Shown: positions 34,228-44,877 of the stretch, piece by piece
Numbering within the stretch: the stretch's first letter is position 1
Layout: each line of letters begins with the position of its first letter
Assembly: GCF_000799565.1 (NCBI RefSeq)
Contig: NZ_JUHB01000001.1
Span: forward strand, 496,001-560,000
Origin: Cellulophaga sp. Hel_I_12
GTDB lineage: Bacteria > Bacteroidota > Bacteroidia > Flavobacteriales > Flavobacteriaceae
Direction: 5' to 3'
Length of the DNA stretch: 64,000 nt
Position numbers and translations under genes: made by a program
The notes under the pieces: generated by a model
Databases searched by the model: none
Seen by the model: the letters and a program-made list of their open reading frames with translations, nothing else
Told to the model about the DNA's origin: nothing

Positions 34228-35418
34228 TTATGAAATTACACCAGATCCTATTAATTCATCATTGCAATACCAAGCAACAAATTGGCCTTCGGTGATCGCC
34301 GATTGTTTTTGTTCAAAATCAACATAAAGTCCACCGTTGATTTTATATAAAGTCGCCTTTTGAAGTTCCTGACGGTAGCGGATCCGGGCTTGTACTTCCA
34401 TTCGTTCATCTTCTTTTAATGCTAAATCTGTACGCACCCAATGCAATTCTTCATCGCTTACAAAAAGGGTATGTCGGTACAATCCAGGGTGGTTTTTACC
34501 TTGTCCCGTATAAATTATATTTTCATCAACATCGGTTTCTATAACAAACAAGGGCTCTTTAGTACCTCCCACCGCTAAACCCTTACGCTGTCCCTTGGTA
34601 AAATAATGTGCACCTTGATGTTCTCCGACAACTTTTCCATCATGAAGATGGTACTTTGGTTTTTGAGAACGGTAAGCTAATTCTTCATTTTTAGTTAAAA
34701 AATCGATCTTTTCGGTGTTGTAAATAGGAGTGTGCGATGGTATTTCTATAATGGTTCCTTTTTTAGGTTTTAATTTTTGTTGTAGAAACTCTGGCAAGCG
34801 CACTTTTCCTATAAAGCAAAGCCCCTGAGAGTCTTTTTTTTCAGCTGTAATTAAGTCGTTTGCTGCGGCTATTTTCCGTACCTCAGGTTTTAATAATTCG
34901 CCAATTGGAAAAAGAGTTTTAGAAAGTTGCTCTTGGGATAACTGACATAAAAAGTACGACTGATCTTTATTTGGGTCTTTCCCAGAAAGCAATTGATAGG
35001 TTTTAGATCCGTCATTATTCGTAATAGTGCCTTTTCTACAATAATGACCTGTAGCCACATAATCAGCCCCTAATTGCAGGGCTATTTTCATAAAAACATC
35101 AAACTTAATTTCACGATTGCAAAGCACATCAGGATTAGGTGTGCGTCCTTTTTCATATTCGTTAAACATATAATCAACAATGCGTTCTTTATAATCAACA
35201 CTCAAGTCCACGGTTTGAAAAGGAATGCCTAGTTTTTCAGCTACAATCATCGCATCATTACTGTCCTCTAACCATGGACATTCATTAGAAATCGTCACCG
35301 TATCGTCATGCCAATTTTTCATAAAAAGACCAATTACATCATAACCTTGTTCTTTTAAAAGATAGGCTGCAACACTTGAATCTACACCTCCTGAAAGGCC
35401 AATTACTACTTTTTTCAT
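34228..35418 (-). CDS. mnmA: tRNA-specific 2-thiouridylase
   Basis: Thiolates U34 of the tRNAs for Lys, Glu and Gln. PP-loop SGGVDSS (residues 9-15), catalytic Cys in [12 protein letters not shown] (about 101), and the second Cys in [10 protein letters not shown] (about 204) are all present, as is the GHYCRKG segment. The C-terminal beta-barrel domain begins near EEDERM-type text ([10 protein letters not shown] about 347). Length is 396 residues, with a short insertion ([11 protein letters not shown]) after the P-loop domain's second strand as in other Bacteroidota. A -7 box lies 20 bases upstream. Confidence 0.96.
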   Translation of the reverse strand: MKKVVIGLSGGVDSSVAAYLLKEQGYDVIGLFMKNWHDDTVTISNECPWLEDSNDAMIVAEKLGIPFQTVDLSVDYKERIVDYMFNEYEKGRTPNPDVLCNREIKFDVFMKIALQLGADYVATGHYCRKGTITNNDGSKTYQLLSGKDPNKDQSYFLCQLSQEQLSKTLFPIGELLKPEVRKIAAANDLITAEKKDSQGLCFIGKVRLPEFLQQKLKPKKGTIIEIPSHTPIYNTEKIDFLTKNEELAYRSQKPKYHLHDGKVVGEHQGAHYFTKGQRKGLAVGGTKEPLFVIETDVDENIIYTGQGKNHPGLYRHTLFVSDEELHWVRTDLALKEDERMEVQARIRYRQELQKATLYKINGGLYVDFEQKQSAITEGQFVAWYCNDELIGSGVIS

Positions 35419-35438
35419 GGGTCTATAAAATAAGGGAA

Positions 35439-35446
35439 CAAAAATA
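35439..35446 (-). promoter_or_regulatory. Probable -7 element of mnmA
   Basis: CAAAAATA on the plus strand reads TATTTTTG on the minus strand, an exact TAnnTTTG match 20 bases before mnmA. No convincing -33 element. Confidence 0.4.
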
Positions 35447-35536
35447 CAAAAAATGCTTTTAAGAGGTATAGTCGATTACTAAAATGTAATTTGACAGTTG
35501 CAACTATTAATTTTTTGTTAAATGAGCTAAAAAAAA

Positions 35537-35561
35537 GCAACCAAAAGTAAATAACACATCT
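35537..35561 (+). promoter_or_regulatory. GCAACC-N14-CATCT element before FAS1 gene 1
   Basis: GCAACC (35537-35542) and CATCT (35557-35561), spaced 14, 39 bases before the start codon. The same pair precedes the next two FAS1 genes. The layout resembles an ECF-sigma promoter and not the housekeeping TTTG/TAnnTTTG type. Confidence 0.55.
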
Positions 35562-35600
35562 ACTTATTAGTTAACAACTAATACTAAAAAATACATTTTG

Positions 35601-36596
35601 ATGAAACACTTCATAAACTTAAAATCGTTTATTTTACTTTTTCTTGGCGCCATCTCTTTGGTGTCTTGTGATTTAAGTAATGATGAAAATAATACTATAA
35701 ATACATCTATTGTAGATGTTATAAAGGCCAATCCAAATTTAAGTAGTTTAGTGGCCGCATTAGAAGAAAACCCAGAAAGTAATTTACTTAATTCGCTATC
35801 AAGTTTCGGAAGCTATACGGTATTAGCTCCAAACAATGCCGCATTCGATGAATTCTTAAATGGTGCAGCACTGTCGGATATTCCAGCTGCGGATTTAGAG
35901 GCCTTACTTTTAAATCATATAATTCTCACGCAAGCAAATGCCGCTACCTTTGTGAGTGCCAATGAAAATGGCGTATTTTATGCAAAAACAGCAGGTTCAA
36001 TTTTGATAGGCGACGAAAGGTCATATCTCAATATTTTCTTCGATGTTGTGGATGATGTACTTAGCTTTAATGGAGAAGCAAATGTTATTCAGGCAAATCT
36101 TGTGGCCGACAATGGGTATGTTCATATTGTAGATAAGGTTATTAAAATACCTTCGATTGTTGATTTTGTTGTGGCGGATTCAAGATTTTCATCTTTACTC
36201 GGTGCCTTAACTGCTCCTGGTCAGCCAGATTTTCCGACCATATTGAGTACGCCTAATGGTACAGCGCCTGCACCTTTTACGGTTTTTGCGCCTGTTAATG
36301 AGGCTTTCACTGCGCTTGAAACGGTACCGACTGGAGAAGAGTTAACTAAAGTATTACAACATCACGTCATTGCAGAAGAAAATATTTTTATCAATCAAAT
36401 TAGCACAGGATTAGAATCTCCTGCCACTTTAGAAGGGGATATTCTAACCTTTAGGATTCAGAATGGTTTTGGTTTTATTGAAGACGGAAGTGGAAATACG
36501 GATGCAAAATTCATTTCAGAAAACTTGGATATACAAGCAAAAAATGGAATTATACATGCTATTGACAAAGTGCTTATTCCAAATTTGGATAATTAA
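35601..36596 (+). CDS. Two-domain fasciclin (FAS1) surface lipoprotein
   Basis: Extracytoplasmic adhesion-type protein of 331 residues. SPII signal ending LVSC (Cys about 24), followed by DLSNDEN, an acidic stretch like the export signals that take flavobacterial lipoproteins to the cell surface. Two FAS1 domains: about 38-165 (IVDVIKANPNLSSLVAAL, YTVLAPNNAAF, YVHIVDKVI) and about 195-330 (FTVFAPVNEAF, GIIHAIDKVLIP). These H1 (TVFAPxNxAF) and H2 blocks define the fold. ATG at 35601 is preferred to the adjoining TTG. First of three consecutive FAS1 genes, each with its own promoter-like element and terminator, so they are separately transcribed paralogues. Ligand unknown. Confidence 0.92.
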   Translation: MKHFINLKSFILLFLGAISLVSCDLSNDENNTINTSIVDVIKANPNLSSLVAALEENPESNLLNSLSSFGSYTVLAPNNAAFDEFLNGAALSDIPAADLEALLLNHIILTQANAATFVSANENGVFYAKTAGSILIGDERSYLNIFFDVVDDVLSFNGEANVIQANLVADNGYVHIVDKVIKIPSIVDFVVADSRFSSLLGALTAPGQPDFPTILSTPNGTAPAPFTVFAPVNEAFTALETVPTGEELTKVLQHHVIAEENIFINQISTGLESPATLEGDILTFRIQNGFGFIEDGSGNTDAKFISENLDIQAKNGIIHAIDKVLIPNLDN

Positions 36597-36617
36597 ATAA
36601 TATTAAAAGTTTTGTTT

Positions 36618-36642
36618 AAGCTGCCAAAAGGCAGCTTTTTTT
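36618..36642 (+). terminator. Terminator of FAS1 gene 1
   Basis: GCTGCC-AAAA-GGCAGC followed by seven T. Strong short hairpin 22 bases after the stop. Confidence 0.9.
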
Positions 36643-36704
36643 GTAATCAGCGGCTACTTAGTATTGTATTTCGTTAAACTTATATTAAAAAAGGTTAAAC
36701 AAAA

Positions 36705-36730
36705 GCAACCTTTTAAGTTTTTATGCATCT
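36705..36730 (+). promoter_or_regulatory. GCAACC-N15-CATCT element before FAS1 gene 2
   Basis: GCAACC (36705-36710) and CATCT (36726-36730), spaced 15, 67 bases before the start. Preceded by GGTTAAACAAAA, shared in near-identical form with the element of FAS1 gene 3. Confidence 0.6.
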
Positions 36731-36797
36731 TTGTAATGTTGACTGTTTTTAATTAAACATTAAACAAAAGCAAAATAATAATTTAAAATCCCTAACA

Positions 36798-37781
36798 ATG
36801 AAAAATTTAATTTGGTTAAAAAAAACAGTATTAATTTTGGTTTTAGCGTCTTTCACGGTAGCCTGTAGTGATGACGACGAAGTATCAGCTCAAGGAACTA
36901 CCATCACTGATTTAGCAATTGCTAGTCCAGCTTTATCAAATTTAGTAGCAGCACTTACGGCTGCTGATGGTGATTTACCAGCGGTACTAAAAGGTGCAGG
37001 ACCATACACTGTATTAGCGCCAACCAATGCAGCTTTTGAAACTTTTTTAGATGGTAGAGCTTTAGAAGATATTCCTTCTGAAGTTTTAACCCAAGTGTTA
37101 TTAAACCATGTATTAAACGGAAAGGTAGAAGCGGCAGATTTAACAGGCTTAAATGCTGATGGTATTTTTTATGCTTCTACATTAGCAACAGGAGCCAAAG
37201 CAAATACTCAAATGAGTATCTATTTCGAAACTGAAGGTGGTGTTGAATTTAATGGATATTCAAATGTAGTTGATCCTAATATACAAGCTAGTAACGGTGT
37301 TATACATGTTGTGGATGCCGTAATCGATTTACCAACGGTTGTAGACTTTGCTTTAGCCGATGATCGTTTTTCTACTTTAGTCAGCGCATTAACTGCTGAC
37401 GATTCTTTTGGATATGTAGCTGCTTTACAAACTGCCAATGGAACTAACCCAGCTCCTTTTACCGTTTTTGCGCCAACTAATGATGCTTTTGCAGCACTTT
37501 TAGTTGATTTAGAAGTAACTGGCCTTATCTCCATTCCAATTCCTACCTTACAAACTGTTTTAGAATTGCACGTAGTTCCTGGAACAAACGTACTTTCCTC
37601 TGAATTAGCTGGTTTAGACGGACAAGCAGTACCAAGCCTTGGTGGTAGTAATATTACGATTCAAGCGTCTCCTGCAGGGATTATTGGTCCTGGGAACGAT
37701 ACTACCTTAAATCCTATTGTAATTGCAGATGTTCAAGCATCAAACGGTGTTATTCATGCATTAAGTAGAGTGATAAGATAA
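36798..37781 (+). CDS. Two-domain fasciclin (FAS1) surface lipoprotein
   Basis: Second FAS1 protein, 327 residues. The SPII signal ends FTVACSDDDE; the SDDDE after Cys matches the acidic surface-export signal known in flavobacteria, so it is predicted to be displayed outside the cell. FAS1 domains span about 33-168 (ALSNLVAALTAADG, YTVLAPTNAAF, GVIHVVDAVIDLP) and about 172-325 (FSTLVSALTADDS, FTVFAPTNDAF, GVIHALSRVI). It is most like the first FAS1 gene in layout, consistent with tandem duplication. No C-terminal type IX sorting domain is present. Low Cys content and many small residues are usual for the family. Confidence 0.93.
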   Translation: MKNLIWLKKTVLILVLASFTVACSDDDEVSAQGTTITDLAIASPALSNLVAALTAADGDLPAVLKGAGPYTVLAPTNAAFETFLDGRALEDIPSEVLTQVLLNHVLNGKVEAADLTGLNADGIFYASTLATGAKANTQMSIYFETEGGVEFNGYSNVVDPNIQASNGVIHVVDAVIDLPTVVDFALADDRFSTLVSALTADDSFGYVAALQTANGTNPAPFTVFAPTNDAFAALLVDLEVTGLISIPIPTLQTVLELHVVPGTNVLSSELAGLDGQAVPSLGGSNITIQASPAGIIGPGNDTTLNPIVIADVQASNGVIHALSRVIR

Positions 37782-37799
37782 TACTTATGTTTCGTATAG

Positions 37800-37838
37800 A
37801 AAGCCCTTCTGAGTTGAATTTTAGAAGGGCTTTTTTTA
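37800..37838 (+). terminator. Terminator of FAS1 gene 2
   Basis: AAGCCCTTCT (37801-37810) pairs with AGAAGGGCTT (37823-37832) and is followed by T-run. Confidence 0.9.
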
Positions 37839-37909
37839 TGCATAAAAACAAAAATTAGCTTAAAATTTTCTCATTTTGTTAAATTATTATTAAAAAAGAT
37901 TAAACAAAC

Positions 37910-37935
37910 GCAACCTTTAAGTGATTAGCGTATCT
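37910..37935 (+). promoter_or_regulatory. GCAACC-N15-TATCT element before FAS1 gene 3
   Basis: GCAACC (37910-37915) and TATCT (37931-37935), spaced 15. The flank GATTAAACAAAC and the following TTTAAGT match the gene 2 element. Transcription would begin about 37942, favouring the start codon at 37998 over that at 37956. Confidence 0.6.
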
Positions 37936-37997
37936 TAAAAGTGATTAACATTTAAATGAAAAAGTTAAACAGTTTAAACCTAAAAACACGCAGTATT

Positions 37998-40487
37998 ATG
38001 AAAAAACTATTAAAATTTAAAAGTCTATTACTAAGTATTGTTTTGCTCACATTCGTCTATTCATGTGATGACGATGATAATCAGCAACCTGAAATGAAGT
38101 CTAACATCGTGCAAACTGCTCAAGCAACTGACGCCCTTAGTAGTTTAGTTGCCGCTTTACAAAAAGCCGATGAGGGAACTAATAATAATTTAGTGAGCAC
38201 CTTAAGTAGTGATTCTCAATTTACTGTTTTTGCTCCAACCAATGATGCCTTTACCGCCTTATTTGCAGAATTAGACGGATTTGATTCTTTAGATGATTTT
38301 GATTTGATGGAAGAAAAGAATCTTTTAGCAGAAATTCTTAAATACCATGTAGTTGCGGGTGCAGGTGTTAAAGCTGCAGACTTAGTTGATGGGCAATCTA
38401 TTAAAACCGTTCAAGAAGAAAATGTAGTTATTCGTTTAGATGGCGATAAAGTTTTTGTACAGGATGCGACCAGTGCTGATGCTGAAGTCGTGATTGCTGA
38501 TGTAGAAGCTAGTAACGGTGTTGTTCATGTGGTAAATAAAGTATTGGTACCCCAGGCTGTTTTAGATGCTTTGGAAAGTATTGCTATTGCCCAAAGAAAT
38601 CTTGTTGATGTTGTAGTAAATACTGAGGTTTTATCTTTTTTAGAAGCTGCGGTTATTAAAACCGACTTAGTAGCTACATTAAGTAGTGCTGGTCCATTTA
38701 CGGTATTTGCACCAACCGATGATGCTATTGCTGCTTTATTTGAGACTTTAGGTGATGACTATACTAGCTTAGATGATTTCGATACAGCAGACGAAATTGC
38801 ATTACTAAAAAATATTATTTTATACCACGTAATCCCCAACGCTCAAATTGCTGCAGGTGATTTAGCTGCTGGTTCTGTGGGTACTGCTTTTGCAGAAAAT
38901 AACATAGAAGTACTAGCTTCTGGAGGTTCTTTTGTAATTGGTGATGCGTCTACAGTGGATGCCAATATTACAGGAACTGATATTTTTGCAAGTAATGGTG
39001 TTGCACATACGATCGATAAAGTGTTATTACCACAAGTGGCTATTGACGTAGTGAATAGAATTACAAACGGTACCTTAGTAGATATCGTTGTTGCTACACC
39101 AGCCCTTTCGCTATTGGAGCAAGCGGTGCTTAAAGCTGATTTAGTGGGTACCTTAAACGGGGCTGGACCATTTACTGTTTTTGCACCAACGGATGATGCA
39201 TTTGTTGCTTTATTAGCTGTGTTAGGAGACGATTTTACTAGTCTTGATGATTTTAATACGCCTGCAGAAATAGCTTTGTTGAGAAACATTTTATTGTACC
39301 ACGTGATCCCATCTGAAGTAAAAGCCGGCGATTTAGCTGCCGGAATGGTAGGGACTGCTTTTGCTGGAAATAGCGTAGAGGTTATTGCTTCAGGAAATAC
39401 TTTCGTGATTGGTGATGCTTCCTCATCAAATGCAAACATCACAGGTACGGATATTTTAGCGAGCAATGGTGTGGCACATACCATTGATAAAGTTTTATTA
39501 CCACAAGCTGCACTAGATTTTGTAACAAGGTTGACCAATGGAACTTTAGTGGATATCGTTGTGGCTACCACACCACTTTCTATATTAGAAGCCGCTGTTA
39601 TTAAAACTGGTTTGGTTGAGACCCTAAATGGAGCTGGGCCATTCACTGTATTTGCTCCTACAAATGATGCTTTTGTTGCTTTATTAAATGCTTTAGGTGA
39701 TGACTATAACAGCCTTGATGATTTTAATACTACTGCTGAAATCGATTTATTGAGAAACATCTTATTATACCATGTGATTCCAAACGCCGAGGTAGCTGCT
39801 GGAGATTTAGAAGCGGGTATGGTAGGTACTGCTTTTGCAGGTAATAGTTTAGAGGTGATTGCTTCTGGAGGTTCTTTTGTAATTGGTGATGCTTCTGCTA
39901 CAAACGCTACAATAACAGGTACAGATATTTTTGCAACTAACGGTGTTGCACACACTATCAATAAGGTCTTATTACCAGCAGCTGCAGTTGAATTTGCTAC
40001 AAGAATTAGCAACGGAAGCTTAGTTGATATTGTGGTAGGAACTCCTTCTCTTTCAATTTTAGAGGAAGCTGTAATTTTAACTGGCTTAGTAGATACTTTA
40101 AATGGAGCTGGTCCTTTCACCGTATTTGCACCAACAAATGATGCCTTTGAAGCATTATATAGAATATTAGGACAAGATTTCGTAAATAGAGGTATGGCTG
40201 CCTTTGATACTCCCGAAAGAATAAATGCTCTTAGAAATCTTTTACTATACCATGTGGTACCAGGACAAGTACTTGCTAATCAGTTAAGTGCTGGTAGTGT
40301 TCCAACCGCATTTACAGGGAATTCTTTTACAGTGGTTGCGTCAGGAAACAGTTTCGTAATTAGAGATACCACTTCAGCTAGTGCTGATGCTGGTATTGTT
40401 GCTACTAATATATTAGCAACTAACGGAGTTGCTCATGTAATCAATCAAGTATTGGTACCCTTATCTTCTTTCGGTCCATTACATTAA
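37998..40487 (+). CDS. Five-domain fasciclin (FAS1) surface lipoprotein
   Basis: Large adhesion-type lipoprotein of 829 residues. The ATG at 37998 is chosen because it starts directly at a clean SPII signal (MKKLLKFKSLLLSIVLL, ending VYSCDDDD) and leaves a leader of usual size after the predicted promoter; the ATG 42 bases upstream would put a 14-residue tail before it. Five FAS1 domains follow at about 157-residue spacing; domains 2-5 each begin LVDxVV and contain GPFTVFAPTxDA, LLYHVIP or ILYHVIP, AGDL and GVAHTIDKVLLP or close variants. Domains 2-4 are also alike in DNA, so the gene grew by internal duplication. The acidic DDDDN after Cys suggests surface display. Several long antisense frames here are shadows. 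Confidence 0.94.
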   Translation: MKKLLKFKSLLLSIVLLTFVYSCDDDDNQQPEMKSNIVQTAQATDALSSLVAALQKADEGTNNNLVSTLSSDSQFTVFAPTNDAFTALFAELDGFDSLDDFDLMEEKNLLAEILKYHVVAGAGVKAADLVDGQSIKTVQEENVVIRLDGDKVFVQDATSADAEVVIADVEASNGVVHVVNKVLVPQAVLDALESIAIAQRNLVDVVVNTEVLSFLEAAVIKTDLVATLSSAGPFTVFAPTDDAIAALFETLGDDYTSLDDFDTADEIALLKNIILYHVIPNAQIAAGDLAAGSVGTAFAENNIEVLASGGSFVIGDASTVDANITGTDIFASNGVAHTIDKVLLPQVAIDVVNRITNGTLVDIVVATPALSLLEQAVLKADLVGTLNGAGPFTVFAPTDDAFVALLAVLGDDFTSLDDFNTPAEIALLRNILLYHVIPSEVKAGDLAAGMVGTAFAGNSVEVIASGNTFVIGDASSSNANITGTDILASNGVAHTIDKVLLPQAALDFVTRLTNGTLVDIVVATTPLSILEAAVIKTGLVETLNGAGPFTVFAPTNDAFVALLNALGDDYNSLDDFNTTAEIDLLRNILLYHVIPNAEVAAGDLEAGMVGTAFAGNSLEVIASGGSFVIGDASATNATITGTDIFATNGVAHTINKVLLPAAAVEFATRISNGSLVDIVVGTPSLSILEEAVILTGLVDTLNGAGPFTVFAPTNDAFEALYRILGQDFVNRGMAAFDTPERINALRNLLLYHVVPGQVLANQLSAGSVPTAFTGNSFTVVASGNSFVIRDTTSASADAGIVATNILATNGVAHVINQVLVPLSSFGPLH

Positions 40488-40510
40488 TAACCTAGATTGT
40501 TCATAAATGT

Positions 40511-40546
40511 AAAAGCTGTTGTAAATTTTGCAACAGCTTTTTCTTT
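40511..40546 (+). terminator. Terminator of FAS1 gene 3
   Basis: AAAGCTGTTG (40512-40521) pairs with CAACAGCTTT (40531-40540), followed by TTCTTTT. Confidence 0.85.
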
Positions 40547-40853
40547 TCATAAACCTTAAGAATTAAATGGGCTCATCACACAACAATTCGGATGAATAAA
40601 CAAGAAACCTCTTGGTACCTTAGTGTTAGGTACAAATTTTCTATCGTATTTTATTTTTATCAACGCAATGAATATACTCTTCAAAATAAGTTGTTCCGTG
40701 CCGAGCTAAAAACAGGTTTAGGAAAGCATAAAATTGTCTAACAACATAATTTGACACTTTAATGTACAAAACAGACCCATTGACAACTATAATTTTAAAA
40801 TACTCCTGCTAAAGCGCATCTTTGACATCCCAAATCTTACCAAACAACCTCAA
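40547..40853. other. Spacer with one doubtful 49-codon frame
   Basis: AT-rich spacer between the terminators of FAS1 gene 3 and yidC. The plus strand has a frame of 49 codons (40592-40741, MNKQETSWYLSVRYKF and onward) without upstream promoter boxes; I do not call it a gene. Nothing else stands out. Confidence 0.4.
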
Positions 40854-40855
40854 AA

Positions 40856-40896
40856 AAAAGCTCCTAAGTAGTATTATCTACAAAGGAGCTTTTTTC
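40856..40896 (-). terminator. Terminator of yidC
   Basis: AGCTCCT (40859-40865) pairs with AGGAGCT (40884-40890), with an inner GTAG/CTAC stem, and T- and A-runs on the two sides. On the minus strand it follows the yidC stop. Confidence 0.8.
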
Positions 40897-40919
40897 ATTA
40901 ATGTACAATTCAGTTTTTC

Positions 40920-42776
40920 TTATTTTTTACCTATTTTTTTTTGCTGTTCTGCTTGTTCCATCATCTCACGCATTTTCTTCTGAAACTTATTTTCTTTCTT
41001 AGGCTTCAGTTTATTTTCTTGAATCTGTGCGTGTATTTTTTCATCATCCAAAATAAAATGCTTAATCGCTAACATGATAAAAATCGTAATTAAGTTCGAT
41101 ACGAAGTAATACAAACTCAATCCACTGGCAAAACTATTAAAGAAAACCAACATGAACAACGGAGATAAATACATAATAAACTTCATATTAGGCATTCCTG
41201 GTTGTTGTGTCATATTCTGACCGGTAGTCATCATCATGTAAAAGAAAATTGCAATCGAAGCCAAAATTGGGAACAAACTTACGTGATCTCCGTAAATAGG
41301 AATACTAAAGGGTAATTGTGCAATAATATCATAAGATGCTAAATCATCGGCCCATAAAAATGGTTTTTGTCGCAGAGCAAAGGATGTTGGAAAGAACATA
41401 AATAAGGCATAGAAAATAGGCATCTGGATTAAAGCTGGGATACAACCACTAAGCGGACTTACGCCTGCCTTGTTATTCAGCTTCATTGTTTCTTGCTGTC
41501 TTTTCATGGCGTTGTCTTTATACTTTTCGTTAATCTCTGCAATCTCTGGTTTTAAAACCTTCATTTTAGCTTGAGATAAGTACGATTTATAGGTCACGGG
41601 CGACATCGCTAAGCGCACTAAAATAGTCATAATTATAATGGCAATTCCGGCAGGAGCAAAACCACTTAAAAAAGTAAATAAAGGTGTAAATACATACCTG
41701 TTAATTAAACCGAAAATACCCCAGCCAAAGGGAATGGAATCTTCAAGTCCCAATTCTTTATATTGTGCTAAAACTTTTACATCGGTAGGGCCGTAGTACC
41801 AATTCATGGTGTAGGCCAATTCGCCATCTTCGAGCTTTAAAGGAGCTTGGGTTTCATATTCTTTCATAAACCCTTGGGTATGGCTTTCTTCAGTGACCAA
41901 ATTTGTGGACTTTAATTTAGCGGATTCAAAATGTGTATTCGTAGCTAATATAGAGCTAAAGAAGTGTTGCCTATACGATAACCACTTTATGTCCGTTTCT
42001 GTTTCTTCGTCTAAATCACTACTTTCAGATAACTTACTTATATTACCATCTTCATGATTATACGTTAATCGAGTGTATCGATTGGCATATTGAATACTTT
42101 TTGAATGACGGATAGCCTTTAATTTCCAATCTAAATTAATGGGTTGCGCATTATTAATTACCCTACTCAAACCTTGAGATCGAATCGAGAAATCGACCAA
42201 GTATTCGTTAGGCTTCATCTCGTAGGTATATTCTAAAAATTGATTTGCAGCAACTTTAGCTTTCATTGAAAGTGTAGTTACGCCATTAGCCTCTGTTAAA
42301 CTAGGTTCAAAAAATAAATCTTTTGTGTTTAAAACCCTATTATCGGTAGTTGTAAAGTTAAGGGCGAACGATGCATTACCATCTTTAATTAAATAGACAG
42401 GAATAGAATCGTATGTTTTGAACTCTTTAAGTTTTACCTCAGTAATTTCACCTCCTTTATTACTGATTTTCATGTACACCAAGTCATTTTCCAAAACAGA
42501 TCTTCCTTCGATGGCTTTGGTATAGCTAAAAGCTCCAATAGAACTTTTATAATTTGCGATTGCCGTTGAATCATTTAAGTTCAGGCTGGCTGGTGCAGGG
42601 ATTTCTTGTACAACTGGCTCTTGCTTTTCAGAAGCTACATCTACTTGTTCTTGTTGAACTTTTTTGGCATCAATTTCTTCTTGAGAAGGTTGATTTTGCC
42701 AAAACATAAAAAGCAATATTCCAAAAATCAAAACAAAACCTATGATTGTATTGACGTCTATTTTTTTTTCTTCCAT
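40920..42776 (-). CDS. yidC: Membrane protein insertase YidC
   Basis: Inserts and folds inner-membrane proteins with or without SecYEG. Full-length Gram-negative form of 618 residues: N-terminal anchor (about 11-27, IIGFVLIFGILLFMFW), large periplasmic beta domain (about 60-335), then five core helices from about 365 (FTPLFTFLSGFAPAGIAIIIM in part). The hydrophilic-groove Arg lies in ILVRLAMSPVTYKS (about 387), and the cytosolic hairpin ALMRQQE-type region reads DNAMKRQQETMKL. The tail is lysine-rich, as needed for ribosome contact. Downstream of pyrG with 114 bases between; may share its transcript. Confidence 0.96.
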   Translation of the reverse strand: MEEKKIDVNTIIGFVLIFGILLFMFWQNQPSQEEIDAKKVQQEQVDVASEKQEPVVQEIPAPASLNLNDSTAIANYKSSIGAFSYTKAIEGRSVLENDLVYMKISNKGGEITEVKLKEFKTYDSIPVYLIKDGNASFALNFTTTDNRVLNTKDLFFEPSLTEANGVTTLSMKAKVAANQFLEYTYEMKPNEYLVDFSIRSQGLSRVINNAQPINLDWKLKAIRHSKSIQYANRYTRLTYNHEDGNISKLSESSDLDEETETDIKWLSYRQHFFSSILATNTHFESAKLKSTNLVTEESHTQGFMKEYETQAPLKLEDGELAYTMNWYYGPTDVKVLAQYKELGLEDSIPFGWGIFGLINRYVFTPLFTFLSGFAPAGIAIIIMTILVRLAMSPVTYKSYLSQAKMKVLKPEIAEINEKYKDNAMKRQQETMKLNNKAGVSPLSGCIPALIQMPIFYALFMFFPTSFALRQKPFLWADDLASYDIIAQLPFSIPIYGDHVSLFPILASIAIFFYMMMTTGQNMTQQPGMPNMKFIMYLSPLFMLVFFNSFASGLSLYYFVSNLITIFIMLAIKHFILDDEKIHAQIQENKLKPKKENKFQKKMREMMEQAEQQKKIGKK

Positions 42777-42890
42777 CTAAAAACTATTCTATTTTATTCT
42801 GATTTTTTTATTCAATTAACAAATATAGCTCCAATTATAACACTTGTGCCATACTGACATATACGCTTAAGGCATTATTCTGTAAAGAAA

Positions 42891-44510
<1,620 letters not shown>

Positions 44511-44533
44511 CTAGGTTGATTACTTAACGCAGG

Positions 44534-44541
44534 CAAAAGTA
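44534..44541 (-). promoter_or_regulatory. Probable -7 element of pyrG
   Basis: CAAAAGTA on the plus strand is TACTTTTG on the minus strand, an exact TAnnTTTG match. No clear -33. Confidence 0.4.
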
Positions 44542-44563
44542 CAAATTGCACAAGATATACCGC

Positions 44564-44815
44564 CTATTGTTTAGGAAAATCTTTTTGAACCTTTTTTATT
44601 AAAGCTTCTAGGCCATTTATTTTAATTTCTGTCATGGCCCTAAGCAAGTTACCGAGTTTACCTTCAGGAAATCCTTGCTGTTGAAACCAAATTAAATAGG
44701 GTTCAGGTAAATCTACTAAATAACGCCCTTTGTATTTTCCAAATGGCATTTTGTAATGCGCTAGCTCAATTAATTCTTGGGTATTGTTTTTTATAACATG
44801 GTCTTTCACATCCAA
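44564..44815 (-). CDS. DUF3820-family small protein
   Basis: An 83-residue protein of the DUF3820 family. The family block MPFGKYKGRYLVDLPEPYLIWF (residues about 23-44, key GKYKG and LPxxYLxWF) is intact and followed by GFPEGKLGNLLRAMTEIK. The same motif occurs in exonuclease-associated proteins, but the family has no settled function. It is cytosolic and lies upstream of pyrG on the same strand, with 59 bases between. Confidence 0.88.
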   Translation of the reverse strand: MDVKDHVIKNNTQELIELAHYKMPFGKYKGRYLVDLPEPYLIWFQQQGFPEGKLGNLLRAMTEIKINGLEALIKKVQKDFPKQ

Positions 44816-44877
44816 ATATATAAAAGTTGCGTATATATTTTAATCATAAAATAGAATAGTTTAAAAAACATTTCCAA

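Noticed and set aside
38843..39646. Antisense frame of 267 codons within FAS1 gene 3
   Set aside because: It mirrors the repeated FAS1 codons and itself repeats with the domain period; composition is Ser/Ala/Thr-rich noise. Same for 39704-40120 and 37220-37534.
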